From Methylobacterium ajmalii (GTDB taxonomy: Bacteria > Pseudomonadota > Alphaproteobacteria > Rhizobiales > Beijerinckiaceae): a stretch of DNA of 64,000 nt. The position numbers were made by a program, and so were the translations under genes. Positions within the stretch are counted from its first letter, which is position 1; each line of letters opens with the position of its first letter. The notes below the pieces were generated by a model. The model was not told the DNA's origin and did not search any database. It worked only from the letters and a program-made list of their open reading frames with translations. Shown piece by piece: positions 9,561 to 17,614 of the stretch. Location of the stretch: assembly GCF_016613415.1 (NCBI RefSeq), contig NZ_JACWCT010000161.1:1-64000 (forward strand), written 5' to 3'.

Positions 9561-10571
9561 TCAGAACAGCGGCAGCACGGTGCCGGCCCCCGCCTCCTCG
9601 GCGCGGCGCAGGACCGCGCGGGCGCAGGCGATGTCGTCGATCGCCATCCCCATCGGGTTGAGCAGGATGATCTCGTCGTCGCTCTCGCGGCCCGGCCTGC
9701 GCCCGACCACGATCTCGCCGAGCTCGGCGTGGAGCTTGTCGCGGGAGAATTCGCCGGCCTCGACCAGGAGGTTGATGATCTTCTTCTCGCGATTGCACTG
9801 GTCCCAGTCGTCGACCACGACCTTGTCGGCCTTCAGGAACACCTCGCGCTCGACATCCATGATCGAGACGTTGGCGAGCAGCGTGCCCGGGCTGAGCCAG
9901 CGATAGGGCAGGTAGGGGGTGTCGGTGACGGTGCAGGTGACGACGACCGGGCAGTCGCGCACTGCCGCCTCGGCGCTCGGGGCGATGATTGTGCGCAGCC
10001 GCGGGAAGCGGTCGCGCAGTCGGGCCGCCAGGTCCTCGGCAGCCTCGGGGCGCAGGTCGAACAGGCGGACCGAATCGAGCGTCGGAAACTGCTCGGCGAG
10101 CGTCTGGGCCTGCCGGGCCGCGATCGGACCGCAGCCGATCAGCGCGGCCTCCGAGAAGCCCGCCCGGGCGAGGTGGCGCACGGCGAGACCGGTGACCGCG
10201 GCGGTACGCATGGCGCTGATGAGCGCCGCCTCCATGACGGCGACCGGGTGGTTGGTCTCGGGATCGTTGAGGACGATCACCGCGCTGGCGCGATCGAGGC
10301 CGCGCGCGGAGGGATTGTCGTGCTTCGAGCCGATCCACTTGAGGCCGGCGACCGGCCGGTCGCCGCCGATCCAGGCCGGCATCGCGATGATGCGGTCGGC
10401 GATGTGGGTGGCGCGCGGGCTGCGCAGGTAGGGCTTCAGCGGCTGGACGAAGTCGCGCGCGGCGTGGAGGCGAAAGCCCTCCTCGATCGCCGCCATGTAG
10501 AGTTCGGAGCGGTCGCCCCCGATCTCGACGATGTCGGAGCGCGAGAGGTAGCGCAGGCTGGTCGAAGCCAT
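9561..10571 (-). CDS. sbnB: SbnB-like N-(2-amino-2-carboxyethyl)-L-glutamate dehydrogenase
   Basis: The 336-residue protein belongs to the ornithine cyclodeaminase/mu-crystallin family. The NAD-binding turn LIGCGPIAARQ is near residues 145-155, and the conserved substrate segment GLKWIGS is near 76-82. SbnB oxidatively splits the SbnA product to give L-2,3-diaminopropionate and 2-oxoglutarate, both used by the synthetases. The ATG at 10571 was chosen because the family begins about here (MASTSLRYLS). The gap to the sbnA-like gene is 44 bases. Confidence 0.92.
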   Translation of the reverse strand: MASTSLRYLSRSDIVEIGGDRSELYMAAIEEGFRLHAARDFVQPLKPYLRSPRATHIADRIIAMPAWIGGDRPVAGLKWIGSKHDNPSARGLDRASAVIVLNDPETNHPVAVMEAALISAMRTAAVTGLAVRHLARAGFSEAALIGCGPIAARQAQTLAEQFPTLDSVRLFDLRPEAAEDLAARLRDRFPRLRTIIAPSAEAAVRDCPVVVTCTVTDTPYLPYRWLSPGTLLANVSIMDVEREVFLKADKVVVDDWDQCNREKKIINLLVEAGEFSRDKLHAELGEIVVGRRPGRESDDEIILLNPMGMAIDDIACARAVLRRAEEAGAGTVLPLF

Positions 10572-10615
10572 GGTGACGGTCCTTGTCGGTGCGTGATGGG
10601 GGCGTCGCGGGCGGC

Positions 10616-11614
10616 TCAGGCCGCGGAGCGGGTCGCGATCCGGCGGTAGGAAGCCTCGAACGGCCTCGTCAGGCGCCGGTCCGCCGCCGGCCAGCTCGGG
10701 TCGTAGACCGTGTCGAGGTAGCGCTCGCCGCGATCGGGCAGCAGCGTGACGATCCGCGCGCCGCGGCCGAGATGCGGGATCAGCTTCTGGATCGCCGCGA
10801 CGACCGTGCCAGAGGAGCCGCCGGCCAGGATGCCCTGGCGCGCCACCAGCGCCCGGCAGCCGAGGGTCGATTCCCAGTCGGTGGCGTGGATGACGGCGTC
10901 GACCTCGGGCAGCGAGAGCTGCTCGGGCACCCGGCTCGCCCCGATGCCCGGGATGTCGCGCCGTCCGCCCGGCCCGCCGAAGATGACCGAGCCGTCGAGG
11001 TCGACGGCGACGACCTCGATCCGAGGCCAGCGCTCGCGCAGGCGGCGCGCCATCCCCATCAGGGTGCCGCAGGTCGAGACCGCGGCGACGAGGTGGGTCG
11101 GCTCCGCCGGCATCTCGCGCACGATCTCGGCGCCGATGCCGTGGTAATGCGCCCGCCAGTTGTCGGGATTGGCGTATTGGTTGAGCCAGACCGCCCCCGG
11201 GATGGTGCGCGAGAGCTCCGCCACCCGCCGCACCCGGGTGTGGAGGTAACCGCCGCCCTCGTCCTTCTCCCGCACCATGTCGACCCGGCCGCCGAAGGCC
11301 TCGATCAGGCGGCAATTGGTCGGCGCGATGTTCGGGTCGACGACCGCGGTGAACGGGATGCCGACGCGCTGCGCGATCATCGCGAGCGCGATGGCGAGGT
11401 TGCCCGACGAGCTCTCGACGAGGTGGCTGTCCGCCGTCACCCGGCCGGCGGCCAGCGCCTGCGAGACCATGTAGTGGGCGGTGCGGTCCTTCACGCTGCC
11501 GCCGACGTTCAGCATCTCGAGCTTGGCGAAGACCGGGACGATATCCGGCGGGAACAACCTGTCGAGAGCGACGAGCGGCGTGTCTCCGACACGGATTTCA
11601 AGCGCCGGCTTCAT
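10616..11614 (-). CDS. sbnA: SbnA-like N-(2-amino-2-carboxyethyl)-L-glutamate synthase
   Basis: This 332-residue protein is a PLP enzyme of the cysteine synthase fold. The PLP lysine is K42 in GGSVKDR, the substrate loop is ESSSGNLA, and STCGTLMG is the cofactor phosphate loop. SbnA replaces the phosphate of O-phospho-L-serine with L-glutamate. It is the first gene of the leftward operon. ATG 11614 (MKPALEIRVGDTPL) is preferred because homologues begin just before the V-G-x-T-P motif; an in-frame upstream start at 11740 would add 42 residues that look like random translation. Confidence 0.92.
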   Translation of the reverse strand: MKPALEIRVGDTPLVALDRLFPPDIVPVFAKLEMLNVGGSVKDRTAHYMVSQALAAGRVTADSHLVESSSGNLAIALAMIAQRVGIPFTAVVDPNIAPTNCRLIEAFGGRVDMVREKDEGGGYLHTRVRRVAELSRTIPGAVWLNQYANPDNWRAHYHGIGAEIVREMPAEPTHLVAAVSTCGTLMGMARRLRERWPRIEVVAVDLDGSVIFGGPGGRRDIPGIGASRVPEQLSLPEVDAVIHATDWESTLGCRALVARQGILAGGSSGTVVAAIQKLIPHLGRGARIVTLLPDRGERYLDTVYDPSWPAADRRLTRPFEASYRRIATRSAA

Positions 11615-12174
11615 GGACAACTCCCCGTCTGGCGTTCGTTCGACATCGGCCGTGATCTCTGCAGACGAGACAGGATGTTTGCCCGTCTTCGTGAGGCGCC
11701 GGTCCGATGTGCGGCGTAGATAGCCATGACGGCGCAGCATTCAAACGATTTTGTTCGCAGTATTCGCAAGCTGTTATTATTCCAGATCGCGATCGTCGCG
11801 AGAGAGCGACCGTATCGGAATTCGACAAATTCGAGGGAGCGGGATTTTTCGAGGGAGAACAGGGGATTGCGATGCACGGCCGGCTCTCGGCGGCACCGGT
11901 GCTGTCCGTCCGCATCGCCGGATCGGTCACGATGCCGCAGGAGTCGGATCGATGTCGCGCCGGATCCCGGCAGCATTCATAAGACCGATGTCCTGAATGA
12001 GCCCGTAGTTTAGAGATATTATATTTTAAAGTTTGTGCCCGAACGGCCACAATCATGCGGATAACCGCAAAGATCGATCGCGAAACCGTTGCGTGCCGCG
12101 TGGAGACACCGAATAGAAAAAACGACCCGGCGGCGCGCCGGCGCTCAGACCACTCTCTGCTGGATCGTCATCGC
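11615..12174. promoter_or_regulatory. Divergent promoter region between siderophore operon and TonB receptor
   Basis: No convincing gene lies in these 560 bases. The region must carry the leftward promoter of the sbn operon and the rightward promoter of the receptor. An AT-rich imperfect dyad at 12007-12034 (AGTTTAGAGATATT ... TTTTAAAGTTT) is far below local GC and vaguely like iron-responsive Irr/RirA operators. I do not see a canonical Fur box. Confidence 0.45.
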
Positions 12175-14382
12175 ATGCGGTACGCCCGACGCCCCCGTCC
12201 CAGGAACCGCCGCCTCGAAGCCGGTCTCGGCCTGGCCACGCTGGTGCTGCCGTGCCTCGTGCAGGGCGCGCTCGCCGAGGGCGAGATCCGCCTCGACGAG
12301 ATCACCGTGGCGGGCGGCGGCGGCGGCGCCATGCCCGCGGCCCGGCCGGCTCCGCCGACCGGCGTGGTCGGGCCGCCGCCCCCGGCCTATGCGGGCGATG
12401 CCGTCGGCTCCGGCTCGCGCCTCGGCTTCCTCGGCAACCGCAACGTCTTCGACCAGCCGTTCAGCGCGACGAGCTATACCGAGAAGCTGATCCGCGACCA
12501 GCAGGCCCGCAACGTCCAGGACGTGGTCAACAACGACCCGTCGATCCGCACCAACGTGCCGGCCTTCTCGGGGATTCTCGGCTTCTTCATCCGCGGTTTC
12601 CCGGTCTTCGCCCAGGACATGGCGTTCAACGGGCTCTACGGCGTCGCCGACGCGTTCAACCCGGCGATCGAGCCGATCGAGCGCGTCGAGGTGCTGCGCG
12701 GCCCCTCGACCCTGCTCTCGGGCGTGCCGCCCTTCGGCAATATCGGCGGCAGTATCAACCTGATCCCGAAGCGGGCCCTCGACGAGCCGCTGACCCGCGC
12801 GACGATCGGCTACGCTTCCAATGCGACAATCTACAAGGCGATCGACGTCAGCCGCCGCTTCGGCGACGACAAGGAATGGGGCGTGCGCTTCAACGGCGCC
12901 TTCAACAACGGCGCGACGCCGATCGACAACCAGAGCGTCCATTTCGGCACCGCCGCGCTCGCCCTCGACTATCGCGGCGAGCGGCTGCGGGCGAGCCTCG
13001 ACCTCGGCTACCAGGAGCTCGACTTCACCTCGCCGCTGCGCAACCGGAGCGTGGCGGCGGGCGTACGGATCCCGCGCGCGCCCGACCTGACACTCAACCA
13101 GCACCAGCCCTGGGAATACCGCGACAGCGCCAACCAGCAGCTCGCCACCCGGATCGAGTACGACCTGACCCCGGACCTGACGCTCTACGGCGCCTACGGC
13201 GTGTCGAACTTCCGTCAGGAATACTTCGGCGGCGTGCTGACGATCTTCAATGCACGGGGCGACTACCGCGATCCCATCAGCTACCTGCCGTTCCACATCG
13301 TCAACCAGACCGCGGAGGCGGGCCTGCGCGGCACGGTCGAGACCGGCCCGGTCAAGCACAGCTTCGGCCTCGCCGCGGTCGGGTTCTGGCAGGACCTCGC
13401 CCAGCCCCCGGCCCAGACCGTCGGATCGACGATCACCTCGAACCTCTACGACCCGACCTACGTCGCCCCGCGCTCGACCTTCGGGCTGTCGAACGCGACG
13501 CCGCGCACCTCGAGCCGGATCAACCGCAGCATCGCCATCGCCGACACGCTGTCGATCCTCGACGACCGGGTGCTCCTCACGCTCGGCGGCCGCTGGCAGA
13601 GCCTCGACGTCAATTCCTACAGCGCGACCACCGGGTACCGGACCGGGGCGAGCGAGAGCGGCGCCTTCTCGCCGGGCGTCGGCCTCGTGGTGAAGCCGTG
13701 GGAGAGGCTGTCGCTCTACGCCAACTACATCGAGGGCCTGACCTCGCCCGCCGCGCCGGTGAACGCCGTCAACGCCACCGCGGCCTTCCCGGCCTTCGTC
13801 TCGCGCCAGACCGAGGTCGGCGCGAAGTACGATTTCGGCACGGTCGGGGTCGGCTTCGCGGCCTTCGAGATCGAGCAGCCCTCCGGCTTCCTCGATTCGC
13901 GCACCCTGGTCTTCTCCGTCGACGGCCGCCAGCGCAACAGCGGCGTCGAGCTGACCGTGTTCGGCGAGCCGGTGCCGGGCGTGCGGCTCCTCGGCGGCAT
14001 CACCCTCCTCGACGGGGTGCAGGTGCGTGCGCAGGATCCCCGCAACGTCGGGCGGACCGCGGTCGGCGTACCGGACGTGCAGCTCAACCTCTACGGCGAA
14101 TACGACCTGCCGCCGAGCCTCGTCCCCGGTCTGACCCTGACAGGCCGCGTGATCTACACCTCGGCGCAGTACTACGACCTCGCCAACAGCCAGAAGATCC
14201 CCGACTGGGCGACCCTGGACGTGGGGCTGCGCTACGCCACGACGTTCCAGGAGCGGCCGCTGACCCTGCGGGCCACCGTCGCCAACGTCACCGGCACCAA
14301 CTACTGGGCCTCGACCGGGCGCGGCATCCTGAGCCAGGGCGCGCCGCGGACGTTCCTGCTGTCGGCCTCGGTGGATTTCTGA
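12175..14382 (+). CDS. TonB-dependent siderophore receptor
   Basis: From ATG 12175 the product is 735 residues: a basic signal peptide (MRYARRPRPRNRR, hydrophobic core, cleavage near ALA), then a TonB-box-like stretch IRLDEITV. The plug domain has VQDVVNNDPSIR and the siderophore-receptor motif VEVLRGPSTLLSG. A 22-strand barrel follows, ending in a terminal aromatic residue (ASVDF). It is divergent from the sbn operon, so it most likely imports the ferric siderophore made there. An upstream in-frame ATG at 12055 would place 40 polar residues before the signal peptide and is less likely. Confidence 0.9.
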   Translation: MRYARRPRPRNRRLEAGLGLATLVLPCLVQGALAEGEIRLDEITVAGGGGGAMPAARPAPPTGVVGPPPPAYAGDAVGSGSRLGFLGNRNVFDQPFSATSYTEKLIRDQQARNVQDVVNNDPSIRTNVPAFSGILGFFIRGFPVFAQDMAFNGLYGVADAFNPAIEPIERVEVLRGPSTLLSGVPPFGNIGGSINLIPKRALDEPLTRATIGYASNATIYKAIDVSRRFGDDKEWGVRFNGAFNNGATPIDNQSVHFGTAALALDYRGERLRASLDLGYQELDFTSPLRNRSVAAGVRIPRAPDLTLNQHQPWEYRDSANQQLATRIEYDLTPDLTLYGAYGVSNFRQEYFGGVLTIFNARGDYRDPISYLPFHIVNQTAEAGLRGTVETGPVKHSFGLAAVGFWQDLAQPPAQTVGSTITSNLYDPTYVAPRSTFGLSNATPRTSSRINRSIAIADTLSILDDRVLLTLGGRWQSLDVNSYSATTGYRTGASESGAFSPGVGLVVKPWERLSLYANYIEGLTSPAAPVNAVNATAAFPAFVSRQTEVGAKYDFGTVGVGFAAFEIEQPSGFLDSRTLVFSVDGRQRNSGVELTVFGEPVPGVRLLGGITLLDGVQVRAQDPRNVGRTAVGVPDVQLNLYGEYDLPPSLVPGLTLTGRVIYTSAQYYDLANSQKIPDWATLDVGLRYATTFQERPLTLRATVANVTGTNYWASTGRGILSQGAPRTFLLSASVDF

Positions 14383-14821
14383 CCGGACGCAAGCAAGACC
14401 TCCCTCCTATCGGGGCACCGGTACTGCATGTGCGACAGACCGCCCTGCCAGATTCGTCCGGTTCATCGAACCGTATGAGCCTGCGGCGGCCGGCGATGCT
14501 GATGCCGTCCTCCATCGCCGCTGGGTTCTGCTCCCGGTAGCGTGTCAGGCGGAGATCGCGTGCCCAAGGCCGCCTTCGATGCACCCGCGGCGGGAGGCAC
14601 TTGGCCCGCGCCTCAGGGGTGGAGACCTTTACGGCCACGCCGTCGGGGGCGTCAGCTTCGTCCATCCGTGCCGCCCGCGCGCCATCGGCCGCTGGCGCAC
14701 CGAGCCGGCGCGCGCTCTGCGTCGACTCCATCCGAGACACCACGGCGCTATCCCCATCGGGCCTCGATGCTCTAGCTTCCGCAGCGGCGGCGATGCGCCG
14801 TGCGAAGGAGGATCGGAGACG
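14383..14821. other. Gene-free stretch after the receptor
   Basis: No ORF here looks like a protein. A short perfect hairpin (CGGTTC/GAACCG, 14459-14473) lacks a T-run, so it is a weak terminator candidate at best. A good ribosome binding site (AAGGAGGA) at the right end belongs to the next gene. Confidence 0.4.
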
Positions 14822-15241
14822 ATGAGGACGCTTGGGGTGATGGCGGTCATCGGATTGGGCCTGATCGGCGCGGTGGGGACCGCCTCGGCCCAGTCCTGGG
14901 GGCCCGACTACGGCTATCGCGACCGCGACTACCGGGATCGCGAATACCGCAGTCGAGACAGCGATTATCGCGACCGCGACTATCGGGATCGCCGCGACGA
15001 TTACGGCCGGCGGGACGACTACCGCAATCGCGACTACGGCTATCGCGACCGAGACCGGGATTATGGCGCACGTGACCGGGACCGCGGGTCACGGGACAAT
15101 GGCGCCGCCGCCTTCAACGAGCGTGAGTATTTGCGCTGCAACCCGGACGTCGCCCGCGCCGTGCTCGCCGGCAAGATGGAGTCGGGCTACAAGCACTTCC
15201 GGGTCCACGGCTTCCGCGAGGGCCGCAAGCTGAGCTGCTGA
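14822..15241 (+). CDS. Secreted Tyr/Arg/Asp-repeat protein, unknown function
   Basis: The 139-residue protein has a clear signal peptide (MRTLGVMAVIGLGLIGAVGTASA). A low-complexity stretch of repeated YRDRD/YRDRE units covers about residues 30-90. The compact C-terminal module has the pattern EYLRCNPDVARAV ... HFRVHGFREGR, which I recall as a recurrent motif in rhizobial proteins. The start has a strong AAGGAGGA site. The repeat region is charged and probably disordered, suited to binding a surface polymer or metal, but the function is unknown. Confidence 0.75.
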   Translation: MRTLGVMAVIGLGLIGAVGTASAQSWGPDYGYRDRDYRDREYRSRDSDYRDRDYRDRRDDYGRRDDYRNRDYGYRDRDRDYGARDRDRGSRDNGAAAFNEREYLRCNPDVARAVLAGKMESGYKHFRVHGFREGRKLSC

Positions 15242-15290
15242 GGGAGGACCGGCGCCCCGTTTGCCCGACGGCCCGTCGGCTAGCGATCGA

Positions 15291-15324
15291 CGCCGGAGCC
15301 TCCGTGCTCCGGCGATTCTCGTTT
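15291..15324 (+). terminator. Intrinsic terminator after the repeat-protein gene
   Basis: A perfect 9-bp stem CGCCGGAGC/GCTCCGGCG with a 6-base loop is followed by ATTCTCGTTT, 50 bases after the stop codon. Confidence 0.75.
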
Positions 15325-15378
15325 GGAGGGCCGGCCGGCATCGATGTAGCCGGGCGCATGAAGCTCTCCATTATGTCC

Positions 15379-15406
15379 TCGATCTCCCATAACTCATGGA
15401 GATCGA
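15379..15406. repeat. 9-bp inverted repeat
   Basis: TCGATCTCC and GGAGATCGA are separated by 10 bases. There is no T-run, so it is either a DNA-binding site or a structural element just before the tandem array. Confidence 0.4.
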
Positions 15407-15472
15407 ATCACCATATCGATGTTTGAGACACGTTCGAGTCTGTCCGTCCCCGGCCTCGAGTCAGGCGGTCCT

Positions 15473-15595
15473 GGATCAAGATGTTCTTGGATCAAGATGT
15501 TCTTGGATCAAGATGTTCTTGGATCAAGATGTTCTTGGATCAAGGTGTTCTTGGATCAAGGTGTTCTTGGATCAAGGTGTTCTTGGATCAACGCG
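15473..15595. repeat. Tandem array of a 16-bp hairpin repeat (7 units)
   Basis: There are four copies of GGATCAAGATGTTCTT followed by three of GGATCAAGGTGTTCTT, head to tail from 15473 to 15584, plus a partial eighth unit. Each junction contains CAAGA-TGT-TCTTG, a short palindrome. ORFs across it only reflect the repeat period and are not genes. Confidence 0.9.
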
Positions 15596-15626
15596 AGCCG
15601 GACATCTGCGCAACCTGATCGAGTAG

Positions 15627-16289
15627 CGCGGGGGCGTCGGACTTAGTGCACCTCACAAAAATCCCGCCGCAATGTCGCTGCTACAGCAAGCCGAGGCGGT
15701 GATCGGGAGTTTTGTGAGAGACACTTAAGGCCCGCTGCAGAGGGACGGTCCCATCCATCGGAGCCGCCGCCAAAGCCACGCGCGCAACCGGGCCGTCAAT
15801 GACAGGCGGCAGATACCTGCGAACACGACGGGCCTTCTTCAACCCAGCACCACTCGACAACGAAGGTCGCCGGCAGGGCGGTGGGCATGAATATATTTGC
15901 AATGAACTGATGTAAAATATGATCAATGCGATCGAATAGTAAAAAATCACATCTTGCATATCAATCAATAAAATGCATCGACATGAGCACGCAATATCTT
16001 TGCTTGCGGGGGGTGGCGCAAGCGGCGCAGGCCAAGCCCAGCCATAAATCGCACCCCTCGAAAAGAACATTTGACGAACATCGGCGACGCGGGTACAAGG
16101 GTTTCAGGTTATCCGGGTCTGCGGCCTGCCCCTCGGGGGAGGTGGCTGCTCGACTGCCCCGCCGATGCGGGGATGTGTCCCCGGACCCGGCCCACGGCAT
16201 CACCGAGGCGAAGGGCGGCTCGTGCCCGTCGGCCTCGGGGCCGGCGGTTTCGGGCTGCGCCGGCGCCTCCCACCTTCCGACGAGGCGAC
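15627..16289. other. Gene-poor stretch with AT-rich segment before the terminase genes
   Basis: No gene is supported. From about 15888 to 16010 the composition drops to AT-rich sequence, unlike its surroundings, consistent with a promoter region or the edge of imported DNA. The left boundary of the resident prophage is probably somewhere here, but I see no clear attachment repeat. Confidence 0.35.
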
Positions 16290-16988
16290 ATGGCCAAGAC
16301 GCCACGAGCAAGGACGCCACGAGCAGAGACGCCGCGGGAACGGACGGCGGCGCAACCGGCATCGACACGAAAGCCCTCGACCGCGAACCATCCGGCCAAG
16401 CCCGCGGCCCGGTGCGTCGTCGACTGGACGGGCGTCGCGGCAGCCTACCGGGCGGCGCCGGAGAGCGGGCCCGCCATCGCGCGGCAGTTCGGCCTCAACC
16501 CGGAGACGCTCCGGCGACGGGCGCGGGCGGAGGGGTGGGACGCCCCGACGGTCGTTCTCCCGGGCGACGGTTCCCCGGACGCAGCCCGTCCCGGCGGCGT
16601 GCTCGGCGGCCACCGCGTCGTGGTGGCCCAGGGCGCCGCCTTGACCCTGCGGCTCCTCGACGACCTCCGGGCGGCGATCGCCGAGGAAGCCGGACCGGAG
16701 AACGCCCCGGAGGAGAGCGGGCTCGCCCGCGCCGCGGCGCTGCAGAAGCGGGTCGCGGCCCTGCGCGACCTCGCCGCCGCGGCGCGGCTGTGGATCGCCC
16801 TCGAACGCCAGGCCTGGGATCTCGACGGCAAGGGGGACGGAAAGCTCCGTGACGACACCGCGTCCCTCGATCCCCAAACCGCCTTCCGCCTCCTCGACGG
16901 CGAGCAGCGCGCCCAGCTCCGGGCCATCGCCGAGCGCCTGGCTGAGCGACCCACCGGCCCTGATCCGGGCCCTCGATCGGCTCGATAG
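16290..16988 (+). CDS. Terminase small subunit-like protein (resident prophage)
   Basis: This 232-residue protein has a basic, Thr/Pro-rich N-terminus. It is followed by a helix-turn-helix segment of the kind in phage terminase small subunits (IARQFGLNPETLRRRARAEGW), which bind packaging sites. A helical region rich in Ala/Leu/Arg completes it. It lies directly upstream of, and overlaps, the large-subunit gene, the normal terS-terL arrangement. ATG 16290 is chosen because upstream codons are not protein-like. It belongs to a different phage type from the T7-like terminase at 31782. Confidence 0.65.
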   Translation: MAKTPRARTPRAETPRERTAAQPASTRKPSTANHPAKPAARCVVDWTGVAAAYRAAPESGPAIARQFGLNPETLRRRARAEGWDAPTVVLPGDGSPDAARPGGVLGGHRVVVAQGAALTLRLLDDLRAAIAEEAGPENAPEESGLARAAALQKRVAALRDLAAAARLWIALERQAWDLDGKGDGKLRDDTASLDPQTAFRLLDGEQRAQLRAIAERLAERPTGPDPGPRSAR

Positions 16989-17580
16989 CGAGGAGAGCCT
17001 AGCGGGCTTCGTGCGCCGGGCCTGGCCGGCGATCGAGCCGGGGGCGCCCTACATCCACGGCTGGCACATCGACGCGGTCTCCGCCCATCTCGAGGCGGTG
17101 ACCGCCGGCGAGATCACCCGGCTCTTGATCAACGTGCCGCCCGGTACGATGAAGAGCCTGCTCGCCGGCGTGTTCTGGCCGGCCTGGGAATGGGGGCCGA
17201 AGAACCGCCCGTCGTTGCGCACCGTCGCGGTTTCGCACACCGAGCGGCTGGCATTGCGCGACAACCTGCGCACGCGCCGCCTGATCACCTCGCCCTGGTA
17301 CCGGCGCCTCTGGGGGAATCGGGTGCGGCTTACCCGCGACCAGAACCGCAAGGGCCGGTTCGAGACCACGGCGACCGGCCTGCGCGAGGCGGTCTCGGCC
17401 GGCTCGATCACCGGCTCGCGCGGCGACCGGGTGATCCTCGACGACCCGATCTCGGTCGACGGCGCCGCCTCCGAGCGGGTGCGCGAGGCGGTGGCCCAGT
17501 GGTTCCTGGAGGCGGTGCCGACCCGCCTCAACGACCCCGTCCGTTCCGCCATCGTGGTGATCATGCAAAGGCTGCACGAG
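16849..17580 (+). pseudogene. Terminase large subunit, truncated by prophage integration
   Basis: The frame encodes the N-terminal ATPase part of a phage terminase large subunit. It has a P-loop-like LINVPPGTMKS, then VAVSHTERLALRDN, Walker B-like DRVILDDP, and the conserved VVIMQRLHE near the end. Immediately after MQRLHE homology stops and the frame runs into the antisense of the integrase gene. The nuclease domain is missing. The true start is uncertain: the first in-frame ATG overlaps terS by 140 bases, and a non-ATG start near 16940 is possible. The rest of the gene should lie beyond the right end of the T7-like prophage, outside this window. Confidence 0.8.
17563..17580. other. attL: Candidate attL core of the T7-like prophage
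   Basis: The terminase reading frame is interrupted at ATGCAAAGGCTGCACGAG, 35 bases from the integrase stop codon. The AAAGG codon choice is unusual for this GC-rich gene and may come from the phage attP side. Without the right end, the core length cannot be fixed. Confidence 0.45.
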
Positions 17581-17614
17581 CTGGCGGGTCGTTTTACCGT
17601 TTGGGATAGGGGTC

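Noticed and set aside
11598-12056. Minus-strand frame in the sbnA-receptor gap
   Set aside because: Composition unlike neighbouring genes and it covers the region that must contain both divergent promoters.
15473-15595. CRISPR array
   Set aside because: Units are head to tail with no spacers and no cas genes nearby.
15396-15646. Open frames across the 16-bp repeats (DQDVLGSRCSWIK repeats)
   Set aside because: Repeat period 16 simply keeps frames open; no start signal and the same repeat appears in several frames.
15681-16070. Minus-strand 129-codon frame before the terminase genes
   Set aside because: Crosses a sharp composition change, has no ribosome site and no recognisable pattern.
16290-17580. 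Gene transfer agent terminase genes
   Set aside because: The ATPase motif and flanking segments do not match the GTA terminase pattern I know (GGRGAGKT), and there is no GTA gene cluster.
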